64,000 nt of DNA from assembly GCA_963739985.1 (NCBI GenBank), contig CAVUCE010000008.1:390786-454785 (forward strand). The letters are read 5' to 3'. Within the stretch, counting starts at the first letter, position 1; each line of letters opens with the position of its first letter. Shown here piece after piece: positions 38,712-47,605 of this stretch. The notes beneath the pieces are model-generated. The model did no database searches. It was given only the letters and a program-made list of their open reading frames with translations, and was not told where the DNA came from. This DNA comes from CAVUCE01 sp963739985. Lineage in GTDB: Bacteria; Bacteroidota; Ignavibacteria; Ignavibacteriales; Ignavibacteriaceae. The position numbers were made by a program, and so were the translations under genes.

Positions 38712-40151
38712 CTATTTTAATAAGATCATTTTTTTACTGACTTTTGAGCTCGGAGTGATTAATGTGTAGAAATAAATGCCGCTTGGTAAATTATCTCCGT
38801 TGAAAATTTGTACGTGATTACCGGAATTCATCATTCCATCAACGAGTGTTTTTACAGTTCTTCCAAGCATATCCGTAACTACCAGTTTAACATTGGAAGC
38901 ATGAGAAATTGAGAACTCAATCATTGTAGAAGGATTAAACGGATTAGGATAGTTTTGTCTTAATCCAAAGTTTAGCGGCTGAACAGGCTTATCTTGAACC
39001 CCAACTGTTGAGTTTTTAAAAATAAACGCACACTTTGCAGATCGATCAATTACATAAGCTGTCCCACCATTTGATGTTAAAGCCACATCACTAGGGGTGC
39101 CCATAGGAGCACCATTTGGATCTGCAATATCAGTGCTGTTTTGACTTGGTAAATCAAACATTGCTTCGGCATTAACACCATCAACTTTAAAACCTTTTAC
39201 CCATCGTCTAGTAGAATCTATACCGGCAACCCACAAAATACCGTCTTTATCAACGGTAATCCCATACGGGAAATAATTTATAAAAGAAAGGAATCCATCA
39301 AAATCAGTAACACGATTTGGTTGATAATCAATCGATTGAACTTGAGTTCCTCCTTGCCATACAGCGATACCGCCTGTTTGCTGCGTTGATGAAATTGAAT
39401 TTCTTGAAGTGTAAAATGGAGTGGATTGATTATAGTAATCTCCACCGGGAATAAGCGCAACATCTCTGATTAAATCCATTCCTGAAGTTTGAGCTCCGCC
39501 GGGTTCGGTTGCATTACTAAAAATAGTCGTGTTATTGGTATCAGGAGGATTCCATGAACCTCTGCCTGATTTAGTGTAAGAGTATCCAAAGTTATACCAT
39601 CTAAATGTAGTGCCAAAATCAATTCCGACAATAACCATCGAATCTTTTGAAACATCTGCACCATTATTGAATGAACCATATCCCGATCCAGCTATATTAT
39701 ATCCGAATCTTTCAACCTTGTTGGTATCGGCATCTTTATAATAGTAAGTTGCAGATAAAGTATTTGGTTTGGTTTTTGGATAAGGTTGAGAAGCGGCAAC
39801 AATAACATCACCATTTAAAGTAGTTATTCCTCTCAATGCGCCAATATTTCCTTTAAGAGAATCGGAATCACCATTTAAATCAAAGTCAACGAATTTCGTA
39901 AATACAGTATCTCCCGGATCAGCAAAATAAATTGCATTGTGCGCCTGGACATTATCAACTTTTGAGGATATTACGTATAATCGACCATTTTGATCGACTG
40001 TGCAGAGATAAGGAACTGCTGCCGTGCTGTCAGCAACCGGAAAACTTATTTTGCCGGTGTAACTCCAGCTATTAGTTTGAGCTTTTACATTTGGAATGGA
40101 AAAAGCAAATATTAATAGTAGGAGAAGTAAAAATTGTAAGTTATTTTTCAT
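38712..40151 (-). CDS. T9SS-exported propeller-type protein, first gene of the envelope operon
   Basis: A 479-residue secreted protein with a signal peptide (about 1-25, ending VKAQ). An NHL/six-blade propeller-like region follows (about 28-385; blades such as NGRLYVISSK, GITTLNGDVIVAASQ, GITVDKDGILWVAG, DVALTSNGGTAYVID), then a type IX sorting domain (about 395-479; NYPNPFNPSTMIEF, ending KKMILLK). No catalytic residues recognised; a ligand-binding surface protein is likely. It is the promoter-proximal gene of the ten-gene minus-strand operon, and GAGGG precedes the ATG. The divergent intergenic region upstream holds a palindrome. Confidence 0.82.
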   Translation of the reverse strand: MKNNLQFLLLLLLIFAFSIPNVKAQTNSWSYTGKISFPVADSTAAVPYLCTVDQNGRLYVISSKVDNVQAHNAIYFADPGDTVFTKFVDFDLNGDSDSLKGNIGALRGITTLNGDVIVAASQPYPKTKPNTLSATYYYKDADTNKVERFGYNIAGSGYGSFNNGADVSKDSMVIVGIDFGTTFRWYNFGYSYTKSGRGSWNPPDTNNTTIFSNATEPGGAQTSGMDLIRDVALIPGGDYYNQSTPFYTSRNSISSTQQTGGIAVWQGGTQVQSIDYQPNRVTDFDGFLSFINYFPYGITVDKDGILWVAGIDSTRRWVKGFKVDGVNAEAMFDLPSQNSTDIADPNGAPMGTPSDVALTSNGGTAYVIDRSAKCAFIFKNSTVGVQDKPVQPLNFGLRQNYPNPFNPSTMIEFSISHASNVKLVVTDMLGRTVKTLVDGMMNSGNHVQIFNGDNLPSGIYFYTLITPSSKVSKKMILLK

Positions 40152-40285
40152 AATACCCTCTTTTATGTTTAATACTTTTTTCAGTGAAATTGAAGTAATA
40201 TAAGATACGGCAAAAAAAATTTTAAATACTATACCGATTGTTAATAATATTTAGATTAAAATTGCCATTATTATGTTTTAAGTTC

Positions 40286-40310
40286 AACTACATCATGGTG
40301 TAGTTTTTTT
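40286..40310. promoter_or_regulatory. Candidate operator palindrome in the divergent intergenic region
   Basis: A near-perfect palindrome, CTACATCATGGTGTAG (14 of 16 positions symmetric), within arms AACTACA / TGTAGTT. It lies 57 bases upstream of the permease start and about 135 bases from the start of the opposing operon. Seven T follow on the plus strand, so it could also fold as a terminator, but no gene ends here. A position between divergent promoters favours a regulator site. Confidence 0.5.
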
Positions 40311-40361
40311 AGCTGCTCTATTTATTTATTTTATTGATCAGAAAATGTAAAAATTGGTAAA

Positions 40362-41837
40362 ATGGAAATTTTTCAAGTCTTAGCCTTAATAATTGTATTC
40401 CTACTGATGGCGATTCTTATGTTTTTACGTAAGATGCCAGCATTGATAGCTCTGCCTATTATGGCAGTGTTAATATCACTTATCGGAGGTGTCTCATTAT
40501 CCGATACAATCCAATATGTTCTCGGACAGGGACCTCTAAAACTGTTCAATGCATATACTATAGCTATATTTGGCAGTATGCTAAGTGTACTTCTGCAAAA
40601 AACCGGGGTTGCTGAAAACTTCATAAAAAAAGGAGCGGAACTTTCCGGTGATAATCCGTGGGTAATTGCTGTGATAATGCTTTTATTGATAACTATGCTA
40701 TTTACAACTTTAGGAGGTTTGGGCGCTATAATTATGGTTGCAACAATTGTGCTTCCAATTATGGCTTCGGTTGGCATTGGATCTATGACAACAGTTGGAA
40801 TTTTTCTTATAGGTTTAAGTATTGGCGGAATTCTTAATGTAGGTAATTGGGCAGTCTATATTAGTGTAATGGGCTTAACTGTAGATCAAATTAGACCTTT
40901 TGCTTTAATTATGTTCGGCATCTCAATGATTGCAGCACTAGTATATATAACTATTCAATTATACCGTGACGGACAAAATTTAAAGCTAAAGAAAATTATT
41001 GTACGCGGAATTATTTTCTTAGCTTTCATTTCAATTGCACTTATAACATATAACTTCTGGCTTCCAACTTCAGGTCAGCAAATGGTTATTGGAGCATTAA
41101 GCTTAATCGGCAATATTTTGAAGTGGTTAATTGGACTAGGAATTTTAGCATTATTTATAACTGCAATTTTTAGATTAGCAAAACAAAAAAATGAGCACTC
41201 AAATGATGTTCATTGGATTACATTTTTCTCACCAACCATTCCCCTATTTCTAATTTTAATTTTTAATATCGACTTTATAGCAGCATTTGTAGTTGGTTTG
41301 ATTTACACTTTTGTAGCAACCTATAAAAAAGGCAGATTAAATTTATTCATCCAATCAGTTTTCGAAGGCGGAGCAGTTGTTATGCCCGCAGTCGTGTTAA
41401 TGTTCGGAATAGGAATGTTACTCATTGCAATAATGGGTCCTGGTGTTGCATTAAAAGCCTATCCTAACGGTTGGCCGGTACTAACTATTCTAAAACCGGT
41501 TATGGCAAAAGTCGTTCCCACAACTCCTCTAACTTATATTATAGTTTTTACTTTGGCAGCCCCGTTAGCTCTATATCGTGGTCCGTTAAATGTTTGGGGT
41601 ATGGGTTATGGACTAGCGGCAGTTTTTCTTGCAAGTGGTTTAAATCCCGGAGCAGTTATGGGATTACTTTTAGCAGTAGGACAAATTCAGGGTATTAGTG
41701 ATCCGACTAATACACATAATGTTTGGTTGGCAAATGAAATGAGAGTTGATGTACAAAAAGTTTTATGGAATACAATTCCTTATACATGGATTCTTGCTTT
41801 TCTGGGAATAATATTTTCCGCCATAATGTTTATGTAA
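40362..41837 (+). CDS. Ion-transporter-superfamily permease (citrate/gluconate symporter-like)
   Basis: A 491-residue inner-membrane protein with about 12 helices and no signal peptide. The double-repeat layout, with Gly-rich re-entrant segments (TLGGLGAIIMVATIVLP in the first half; LYRGPLNVWGMGYGLAAVF and QGISDPTNTHNVW in the second), resembles the CitMHS/GntP/dicarboxylate branch of the ion transporter superfamily, which imports organic or sugar acids with H+ or Na+. It heads the plus-strand operon, 41 bases before the hydantoinase-like gene, so it probably imports the compound, or a fragment of it, that the following enzymes process. Family confidence is moderate; the substrate is unknown. 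Confidence 0.72.
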   Translation: MEIFQVLALIIVFLLMAILMFLRKMPALIALPIMAVLISLIGGVSLSDTIQYVLGQGPLKLFNAYTIAIFGSMLSVLLQKTGVAENFIKKGAELSGDNPWVIAVIMLLLITMLFTTLGGLGAIIMVATIVLPIMASVGIGSMTTVGIFLIGLSIGGILNVGNWAVYISVMGLTVDQIRPFALIMFGISMIAALVYITIQLYRDGQNLKLKKIIVRGIIFLAFISIALITYNFWLPTSGQQMVIGALSLIGNILKWLIGLGILALFITAIFRLAKQKNEHSNDVHWITFFSPTIPLFLILIFNIDFIAAFVVGLIYTFVATYKKGRLNLFIQSVFEGGAVVMPAVVLMFGIGMLLIAIMGPGVALKAYPNGWPVLTILKPVMAKVVPTTPLTYIIVFTLAAPLALYRGPLNVWGMGYGLAAVFLASGLNPGAVMGLLLAVGQIQGISDPTNTHNVWLANEMRVDVQKVLWNTIPYTWILAFLGIIFSAIMFM

Positions 41838-41878
41838 ATATTTTTATATCTATAAAATAAAGAAATAAGTTTTAGTTA

Positions 41879-44035
41879 ATGAGTAGAAAGATTAAAATAG
41901 GGATTGATGTAGGTGGCACGTTTACACATGCCGTAGCTATTGATATCAGTAATTTTGATATAATAGGTAAAGCTTGCGTACCTACAACTCACACTGCAGA
42001 AGAAGGTGTTGCCAAAGGTGTTGTCGATTCGATGTCCATTCTACTCGAGAATTTCAAAATTCACCCTGATGAGATCATATTAATTGCTCATTCAACGACA
42101 CAAGCTACCAACGCACTGCTGGAGGGTGATGTTGCTACCGTAGGAATTATCGGAATGGGAAAAGGGCTTGAAGGTAAACGAGCAAAATCAGAAACCAATC
42201 TTAAAAATATAGAATTAGCCCCGGGTAAATTTCTTCAAACTAAATTTAGATTTTTTGATACGACAAAGTCTCTAAATGAAACCGACATTGCTGTTGCACT
42301 TAGAGAATTAGTAAATGAAGGTGCTGAGGTCATAGTCGCATCCGAAGCATTTGGAGTTGATAATTTAGCTAACGAAGAATTTGTTGTTAAGGTTGCCGAA
42401 TCTTTAGAATTAAAAGCAACCGCCGCAAGCAAAATTTCAAAACTGTATGGTTTAAGAGTTAGAACTAGAACAGCTGTAATTAACGCTAGCATGCTTCCCA
42501 AAATGCTTGATACCGCAAATCTAACTGAAGAATCTGTAAGGAAAAGCGGAGTAAAAGCACCATTGATGGTAATGCGCTCGGATGGCGGAATAATGGATAT
42601 TAATGAAATGCGCAAACGGCCTATTCTAACTATGCTGTCCGGTCCTGCCGCAGGAGTTGCTGCTGCTTTAATGTACGCTAAAGTATCTGATGGTGTTTTC
42701 ATTGAAGTAGGCGGAACTTCAACTGATATTTCAATTATTAAAAACGGCAAACCACAAGTTAAAAGTGCTCAAATTGGGGGTAACCGTCTTTATTTAAGAA
42801 CTCTTGATGTAAGAACATTAGGAATTGCAGGCGGCTCTGTTCCTAGATTTAATGGTAGCAAAATTTTAGATGTTGGTCCGAGAAGCGCTCACATTGCAAA
42901 TCTTTCATACGCTTCTTTTATGGATGATAATGATTTTGGAGATATTGAACTTGAAAAGATAAAGCCAATGAAAGGTGATCCGGAAGATTATTTATCAATA
43001 AAATCTACAAAACACAAACACAAATTTACTGTTACTCCAACCGAAGCATCAAATTTTCTTGGTTTGGTAAAAGTAACCGGACACGGCGCAGCTAATCAAT
43101 CTGCTATAAAAAATCTCTTCAATTTACTTTCAAAAAAGCTTGGACGAGATCCTAAGAAAATAGCTGAAGAAATTTTGGAAATTTCTGCTGAAAAAATTAA
43201 ACCGGTTATTCATCAATTAGCCAGAGAATATAAATTAGATTTTGATTTAATGCAATTTGTTGGCGGAGGAGGTGGTGCTTCGGCTTTGGTTCCATTTACT
43301 TCTGAATATATGAAAGTGCCGCACAAAATTGCTGATAATTGTGAAGTAATTTCGGCCATTGGAGCTGCATTAGGAATGATACGTGACTCGGTAGAAAAGA
43401 CAATTATAAATCCTACTGAGGCCGATATTATTTCAATGCGACAAGAAGCTTCCGATTCTGTAATGAATATGGGAGCGGTTCCGGAATCAATTGAGGTTAG
43501 TATTGAAATTGATAGCAAAAATAAAAAAGTGATAGCTGTTGCAATGGGGACCAGTGAACTTAGAACTAAGGATGTGGAGATTAAGAAATTAAGTGAAGAT
43601 AAGTTACTCGATATTTGTGCCACATCTTTAAAAGCTCAAAAAGAAAATTTAATCGTTGCGGGAAAAACTTCTTTTCTTTCAGCTGTAATCTTAAAAGAAA
43701 CTAAAAAACATTTGTTCGGCTTAATTAAAGACGCGACTCAAAAGCTTAGAGTAATAGATAGAGAAGGAACCATTAGGCTGCAATTAAATGATTGTATGAT
43801 TAATTCAGTACAAAACGGCGCCATAAAACCAAAGATTAAAGAAATGATTGAAACCTTAACCACTTTTGGTGATGCCGGTGCATTAGTTCCGAATGTTTTT
43901 CTATTAATTTCCGCAAAGATTATTGATCTAACCGGACTTATAAATGAATCTCAAATTATGGCTCTTGTAGATCTAGAAACTTCCAAAGTACCCTCAACTG
44001 ATGAGATAGTGATTATCGCTTCGGCAAAACAATAA
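41879..44035 (+). CDS. Hydantoinase/5-oxoprolinase-type ATPase (HyuA-like), stand-alone
   Basis: A 718-residue cytoplasmic protein of the hydantoinase A/oxoprolinase family (actin/HSP70/sugar-kinase fold). The first phosphate-binding motif is IGIDVGGTFTHAVAID (about 6-21) and the second is FIEVGGTSTDISII (about 278-291). SGPAAGVAAALMYA and GGGGGASALVPF are further conserved loops. Members use ATP to open cyclic amides or carboxylate ketones, usually with a HyuB partner. No HyuB gene is present here. The last 180 or so residues do not match any domain I recognise. It stands between a permease and NanE. It could open a lactam-like sugar derivative or act as a kinase-like enzyme. Both ideas are inference. 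Confidence 0.8.
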   Translation: MSRKIKIGIDVGGTFTHAVAIDISNFDIIGKACVPTTHTAEEGVAKGVVDSMSILLENFKIHPDEIILIAHSTTQATNALLEGDVATVGIIGMGKGLEGKRAKSETNLKNIELAPGKFLQTKFRFFDTTKSLNETDIAVALRELVNEGAEVIVASEAFGVDNLANEEFVVKVAESLELKATAASKISKLYGLRVRTRTAVINASMLPKMLDTANLTEESVRKSGVKAPLMVMRSDGGIMDINEMRKRPILTMLSGPAAGVAAALMYAKVSDGVFIEVGGTSTDISIIKNGKPQVKSAQIGGNRLYLRTLDVRTLGIAGGSVPRFNGSKILDVGPRSAHIANLSYASFMDDNDFGDIELEKIKPMKGDPEDYLSIKSTKHKHKFTVTPTEASNFLGLVKVTGHGAANQSAIKNLFNLLSKKLGRDPKKIAEEILEISAEKIKPVIHQLAREYKLDFDLMQFVGGGGGASALVPFTSEYMKVPHKIADNCEVISAIGAALGMIRDSVEKTIINPTEADIISMRQEASDSVMNMGAVPESIEVSIEIDSKNKKVIAVAMGTSELRTKDVEIKKLSEDKLLDICATSLKAQKENLIVAGKTSFLSAVILKETKKHLFGLIKDATQKLRVIDREGTIRLQLNDCMINSVQNGAIKPKIKEMIETLTTFGDAGALVPNVFLLISAKIIDLTGLINESQIMALVDLETSKVPSTDEIVIIASAKQ

Positions 44036-44084
44036 TCTAATTATTATTTTGACAATCTATACACAATAAAATTTAAGTAAAGAT

Positions 44085-44771
44085 ATGAATGAATTATTCG
44101 CAAACCTTAAGGGAAAATTAATTGTTTCATGCCAAGCAGAAGGCGAATCCCCATTTAATTCCCCTTCAGGGGTTTCCATGTTCGCTGTGGCTGCTGCACA
44201 AGGCGGAGCTTCAGGTATAAGAAGCGAAGGAGTTGATAAAACTAAGAAGATATTAGAAACGGTAAAGCTACCTGTTATAGGACTAGTTAAATCAAAATTT
44301 GATGACGGATATGTAAAAATTACTGGGACAGTAAAAGACGTTGATGACCTGATAAGCATTGGAACTCATATCATTGCAGTTGATGGTACATTTAGAATTA
44401 GAGAAAATTTAACCGGTCCGGATTTTATTAAAAAGATTAAGAGTACTTACAATTGTGTAGTGATGGCAGATATAGCAACCGTTGAAGAAGGAATTGCATG
44501 TGCAGATTCGGGAGCGGATTGTATCTCAACTACTTTAAGCGGATACACTCCTGAAACTAAATCACTACAAACTAATTTACCGGATTTTGATCTACTGGAA
44601 ACTCTTGTTTCTAAACTAGATTTACCAGTATTCGCAGAAGGTAGAGTAAACTCACCGGCGCTCGCATCTAAAATGAAACAACTAGGCGCTTGGTCAATTG
44701 TTGTTGGGTCGGCAATTACACGGCCAACTGATATTACAAAATGGTATGTTCAGGAATTAACAAAGTTTTAG
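44085..44771 (+). CDS. nanE: N-acetylmannosamine-6-phosphate 2-epimerase
   Basis: A 228-residue TIM-barrel enzyme of the NanE family, which converts ManNAc-6-phosphate to GlcNAc-6-phosphate in the cytoplasm. Family motifs are complete: LIVSCQAEGESPFNSP, GGASGIRSEG, the catalytic lysine K69 in GLVKSK, DIATVEEG, and the catalytic glutamate E185 in PVFAEGRVNSP. No ManNAc kinase or sialic acid lyase lies nearby, so its substrate probably comes from another reaction in this operon or elsewhere. It is followed directly by the phosphohexomutase gene. Confidence 0.92.
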   Translation: MNELFANLKGKLIVSCQAEGESPFNSPSGVSMFAVAAAQGGASGIRSEGVDKTKKILETVKLPVIGLVKSKFDDGYVKITGTVKDVDDLISIGTHIIAVDGTFRIRENLTGPDFIKKIKSTYNCVVMADIATVEEGIACADSGADCISTTLSGYTPETKSLQTNLPDFDLLETLVSKLDLPVFAEGRVNSPALASKMKQLGAWSIVVGSAITRPTDITKWYVQELTKF

Positions 44772-44782
44772 GAGTTGATAAG

Positions 44783-46195
44783 TTGGATATTATTTTTGGT
44801 ACAGATGGTTGGCGTGGACTGTTAGATAGCGAGATGAATGATGATACTGTTTCCTTAGTAGCTCAAGCTTTTGCTGATTATTGCAATGGTGAATTCGCTT
44901 CACCCCAAATTGCAATTGGATATGATGGAAGAAGAAATTCAAAACACTTTGCAACACTCTTTTCTCAAATACTAAATTCGAATAATATAAAAGTATTTTT
45001 ATCTGATACGGTTATCCCGACACCGGTGTTATCATTTTATGTTAAAGCTAAGAAATTGAATGCAGGTGTGATGATAACCGCTTCTCACAATCCCCCGGAA
45101 TATAATGGCGTTAAATTTAAAGCTTCTTACGGCGGACCTTTCTTCACTGAAGAAACTTTGAAGGTAGAGAAACTACTTGGAAATTCTGAAATTAAAAGCT
45201 TCGAGAAAAATGTTAAGCCACTCAATTTGTTAGAACCATATTTAGAACAATTAGAAAATCTTATAGATTTCAAATTAATTAAAGCATCTAATATTAAACC
45301 ATTGATTGATTCAATGAGTGGAGCCGGTGGAAAATTGATTCAAGAAATTTTGCAAAGTCATGATTGTTCAGCAGAAACTATGTATGGAACTTTCTCTGAG
45401 AATTTTTCAGGAAGATTTGCTGAACCTATTGAAAAAAATCTTATTCCTTTGAGTGACAAATTAAAAAAAGATAAAGTCTATTGTTTTGGCGCTGCTACAG
45501 ACGGTGATGCGGATCGACTTGGCGTGGTGTTGGAAAACGGTGAATGGTTAAGTGCACAAGAAACTATTTTATTATTAGCCGATTTTATAAAAAATAGCAA
45601 AAAGATTTCCGGCGGATTAGTTAAAACTTCATCCGTTACCGACAAATTAAAATCATCATTTGAATCTCCTGATTGTAAGATTTATGATGTGCAAGTTGGA
45701 TTCAAGTATATATGCGAAAAGATGATTGAAGAAGATGTTGCGTTTGGGGCAGAAGAAAGCGGTGGTTTCGGATATAAGTTGCATATTCCTGAGAGAGATG
45801 GAATTTTATCTGCACTTTTTATTCTTGAAATGTTAGCTTCTTCAGGATTTAAGAAATTATCCGAATATGTTAATAATAAAAAAAGTGAACTTGGTGAGAT
45901 TTATTATGATCGAATAGATTATCATTATAATAAACCTGATCGTACAACTAAACTTCCATCTATTTTTTCAGAACCGCTCCAAGAAATAACCGGCATAAAA
46001 TTAAGAAGCATAGATCATTTTCTAAGCAGCAGAGGATTAATAAATGGTCTAAAATTTACTCTTGATGGCGAAACTAGATGGCTTCTTATGCGCGCATCTG
46101 AAACAGAGCCTTTAATTAGAATTTATGCAGAAGGACAAAATAAAGATGAAGTGAAGAATTTCTTAGACTTTGGAATAACTTTAATAAATAAATGA
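44783..46195 (+). CDS. Phosphohexomutase (phosphoglucomutase/phosphomannomutase family)
   Basis: A 470-residue alpha-D-phosphohexomutase that moves phosphate between C1 and C6 of a hexose. All four signature loops are present: phosphoserine S101 in TASHNP, the metal loop DGDADRLG, the sugar loop EESGGFG and the phosphate loop RASETEPLIRIY. I place the start at the TTG at 44783, because AGGAG lies 8 bases upstream and the family typically begins (M)DIIFGTDGWRG. An ATG at 44741 would overlap nanE by 31 bases. In this context it would turn the sugar-1-phosphate from the GH94 phosphorylase into a 6-phosphate for NanE or glycolysis. The sugar (Glc, Man or GlcNAc) is not fixed by the sequence. Confidence 0.9.
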   Translation: MDIIFGTDGWRGLLDSEMNDDTVSLVAQAFADYCNGEFASPQIAIGYDGRRNSKHFATLFSQILNSNNIKVFLSDTVIPTPVLSFYVKAKKLNAGVMITASHNPPEYNGVKFKASYGGPFFTEETLKVEKLLGNSEIKSFEKNVKPLNLLEPYLEQLENLIDFKLIKASNIKPLIDSMSGAGGKLIQEILQSHDCSAETMYGTFSENFSGRFAEPIEKNLIPLSDKLKKDKVYCFGAATDGDADRLGVVLENGEWLSAQETILLLADFIKNSKKISGGLVKTSSVTDKLKSSFESPDCKIYDVQVGFKYICEKMIEEDVAFGAEESGGFGYKLHIPERDGILSALFILEMLASSGFKKLSEYVNNKKSELGEIYYDRIDYHYNKPDRTTKLPSIFSEPLQEITGIKLRSIDHFLSSRGLINGLKFTLDGETRWLLMRASETEPLIRIYAEGQNKDEVKNFLDFGITLINK

Positions 46196-46214
46196 GAATA
46201 TTGCTGAGTAGAAT

Positions 46215-47582
46215 ATGAAAAAATTTATCGACAAAAATGAAGCTAGTAAATTAACTGAGAATCTGTCCAACGAATTTGTATTTATTAAAAACCCGGACTT
46301 TGTTCATCCGGAATATGAGATTTGCCCTTTGGCCGCCAAAATTGATAAGCCGGTTGAAGAACTAAAAGCAATTGTAATGGATATGGACGGAACAACAACA
46401 ACAACCGAAGAATTATGCATTCACTCGTTGGAATTTATGATTAGAAAAATGAGCGGGAAATTATCAGACTCGGAATGGATAGGTTTAGACCATATTGAAG
46501 ATTATCCACATATTATTGGAAATAGCACAACCAAACATGTTGAATATTTAATAAATAAATATAACAGCTTATTAAATTCTGAAGAAATAAAAAGAGCGTT
46601 TATATATTCTGCGGTCTGGACTTTAAAAATTGGAAAAGACCTAAAACGAAAGGATGAAGTTTTACTAAATCTTCAAAATCTTAATTTATCTAATATTCTT
46701 GATGATGATTTTTATAAAAATTTACAAACTAAAGACGGTGTTTTTTTAGAAAGTGAAAAGTCCATTACATATTTTTTCTTTTCAAAATATTCACAAAATT
46801 TTACATCCTCCACTTTAACAGATCTCGTTAAAATAGGAATAGATATTTATTACCAGAGATATCATGAAATTTTAGAACAAATAAAAAACGAAAATAGCCA
46901 GCAAGTTTCGTTCGATATATTTAATGATAAAGACAAACATTTAATTCAGCCAATGCCAGGAGTCTTAATTTTCCTTGCACTAATCAAAGGCTGGTTAAGC
47001 GAAGATTTTGAAAATATATTTGAAATTTTGATTTCTGAATATGAAATAAAATCCGGATTAAAATTTGAAACTTCTGGGAAAAAACAAGCGAAAGCAAAAC
47101 TAGTTGAACTAAGTAAAATATTTGCTGCAAATCCGCTGAAGGTTGCAATCGTTACTTCATCAATTCAGTACGAAGCTGATATTGTTATGAAAGAAGTGTT
47201 CAAAGTTTTACGTGCAGATATTGATAATTTGAATATATCAAAAAAGACTAGAGAACTGCTTCAGAACAAATTCAGTGACTATCGTAACGTATATAACGCT
47301 TTTGTTACTGCAAGTGATTCTAATGAAATAAGATTAAAACCACATAGAGATTTATATAGCATAGCGCTTCATCAGCTTAACATTTCAAAAAATGATTTTG
47401 ATAAAGTCGTTGGATTCGAAGACAGTGAAAGCGGCACTATTTCAATTAGAGCTGCCGGGATTGGTATTTGTGTAGCGGTTCCTTTTGCACAAACTGCAGG
47501 ACATAATCTGGACGCCGCAACTTACATTTGTAAATCTGGTTTACCGGAGGCGCTATTAAACTATAATTTATTTATCAATTAA
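46215..47582 (+). CDS. HAD-superfamily phosphatase or phosphomutase (beta-PGM-like, enlarged cap)
   Basis: A 455-residue HAD-fold enzyme. Motif I is D56-M-D58-GTTTTTEEL. A lysine in IRLKPHRDLYSIAL and the acidic motif GFEDSESGTISIRAAGIG are the conserved lysine and motif IV of the beta-phosphoglucomutase/phosphoglycolate phosphatase group. The protein is about twice the family's usual length because the cap region between residues 60 and 300 is large and unfamiliar. It follows the mutase by 19 bases. It may dephosphorylate or isomerise a sugar phosphate made in this operon. Substrate unknown. Confidence 0.78.
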   Translation: MKKFIDKNEASKLTENLSNEFVFIKNPDFVHPEYEICPLAAKIDKPVEELKAIVMDMDGTTTTTEELCIHSLEFMIRKMSGKLSDSEWIGLDHIEDYPHIIGNSTTKHVEYLINKYNSLLNSEEIKRAFIYSAVWTLKIGKDLKRKDEVLLNLQNLNLSNILDDDFYKNLQTKDGVFLESEKSITYFFFSKYSQNFTSSTLTDLVKIGIDIYYQRYHEILEQIKNENSQQVSFDIFNDKDKHLIQPMPGVLIFLALIKGWLSEDFENIFEILISEYEIKSGLKFETSGKKQAKAKLVELSKIFAANPLKVAIVTSSIQYEADIVMKEVFKVLRADIDNLNISKKTRELLQNKFSDYRNVYNAFVTASDSNEIRLKPHRDLYSIALHQLNISKNDFDKVVGFEDSESGTISIRAAGIGICVAVPFAQTAGHNLDAATYICKSGLPEALLNYNLFIN

Positions 47583-47605
47583 TACTTTTAGAAATTGGAT
47601 TTTGT

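Noticed and set aside
40286..40310. The palindrome followed by seven T read as a Rho-independent terminator.
   Set aside because: No gene ends nearby on the plus strand; both flanking genes point away. A regulatory site is more likely.
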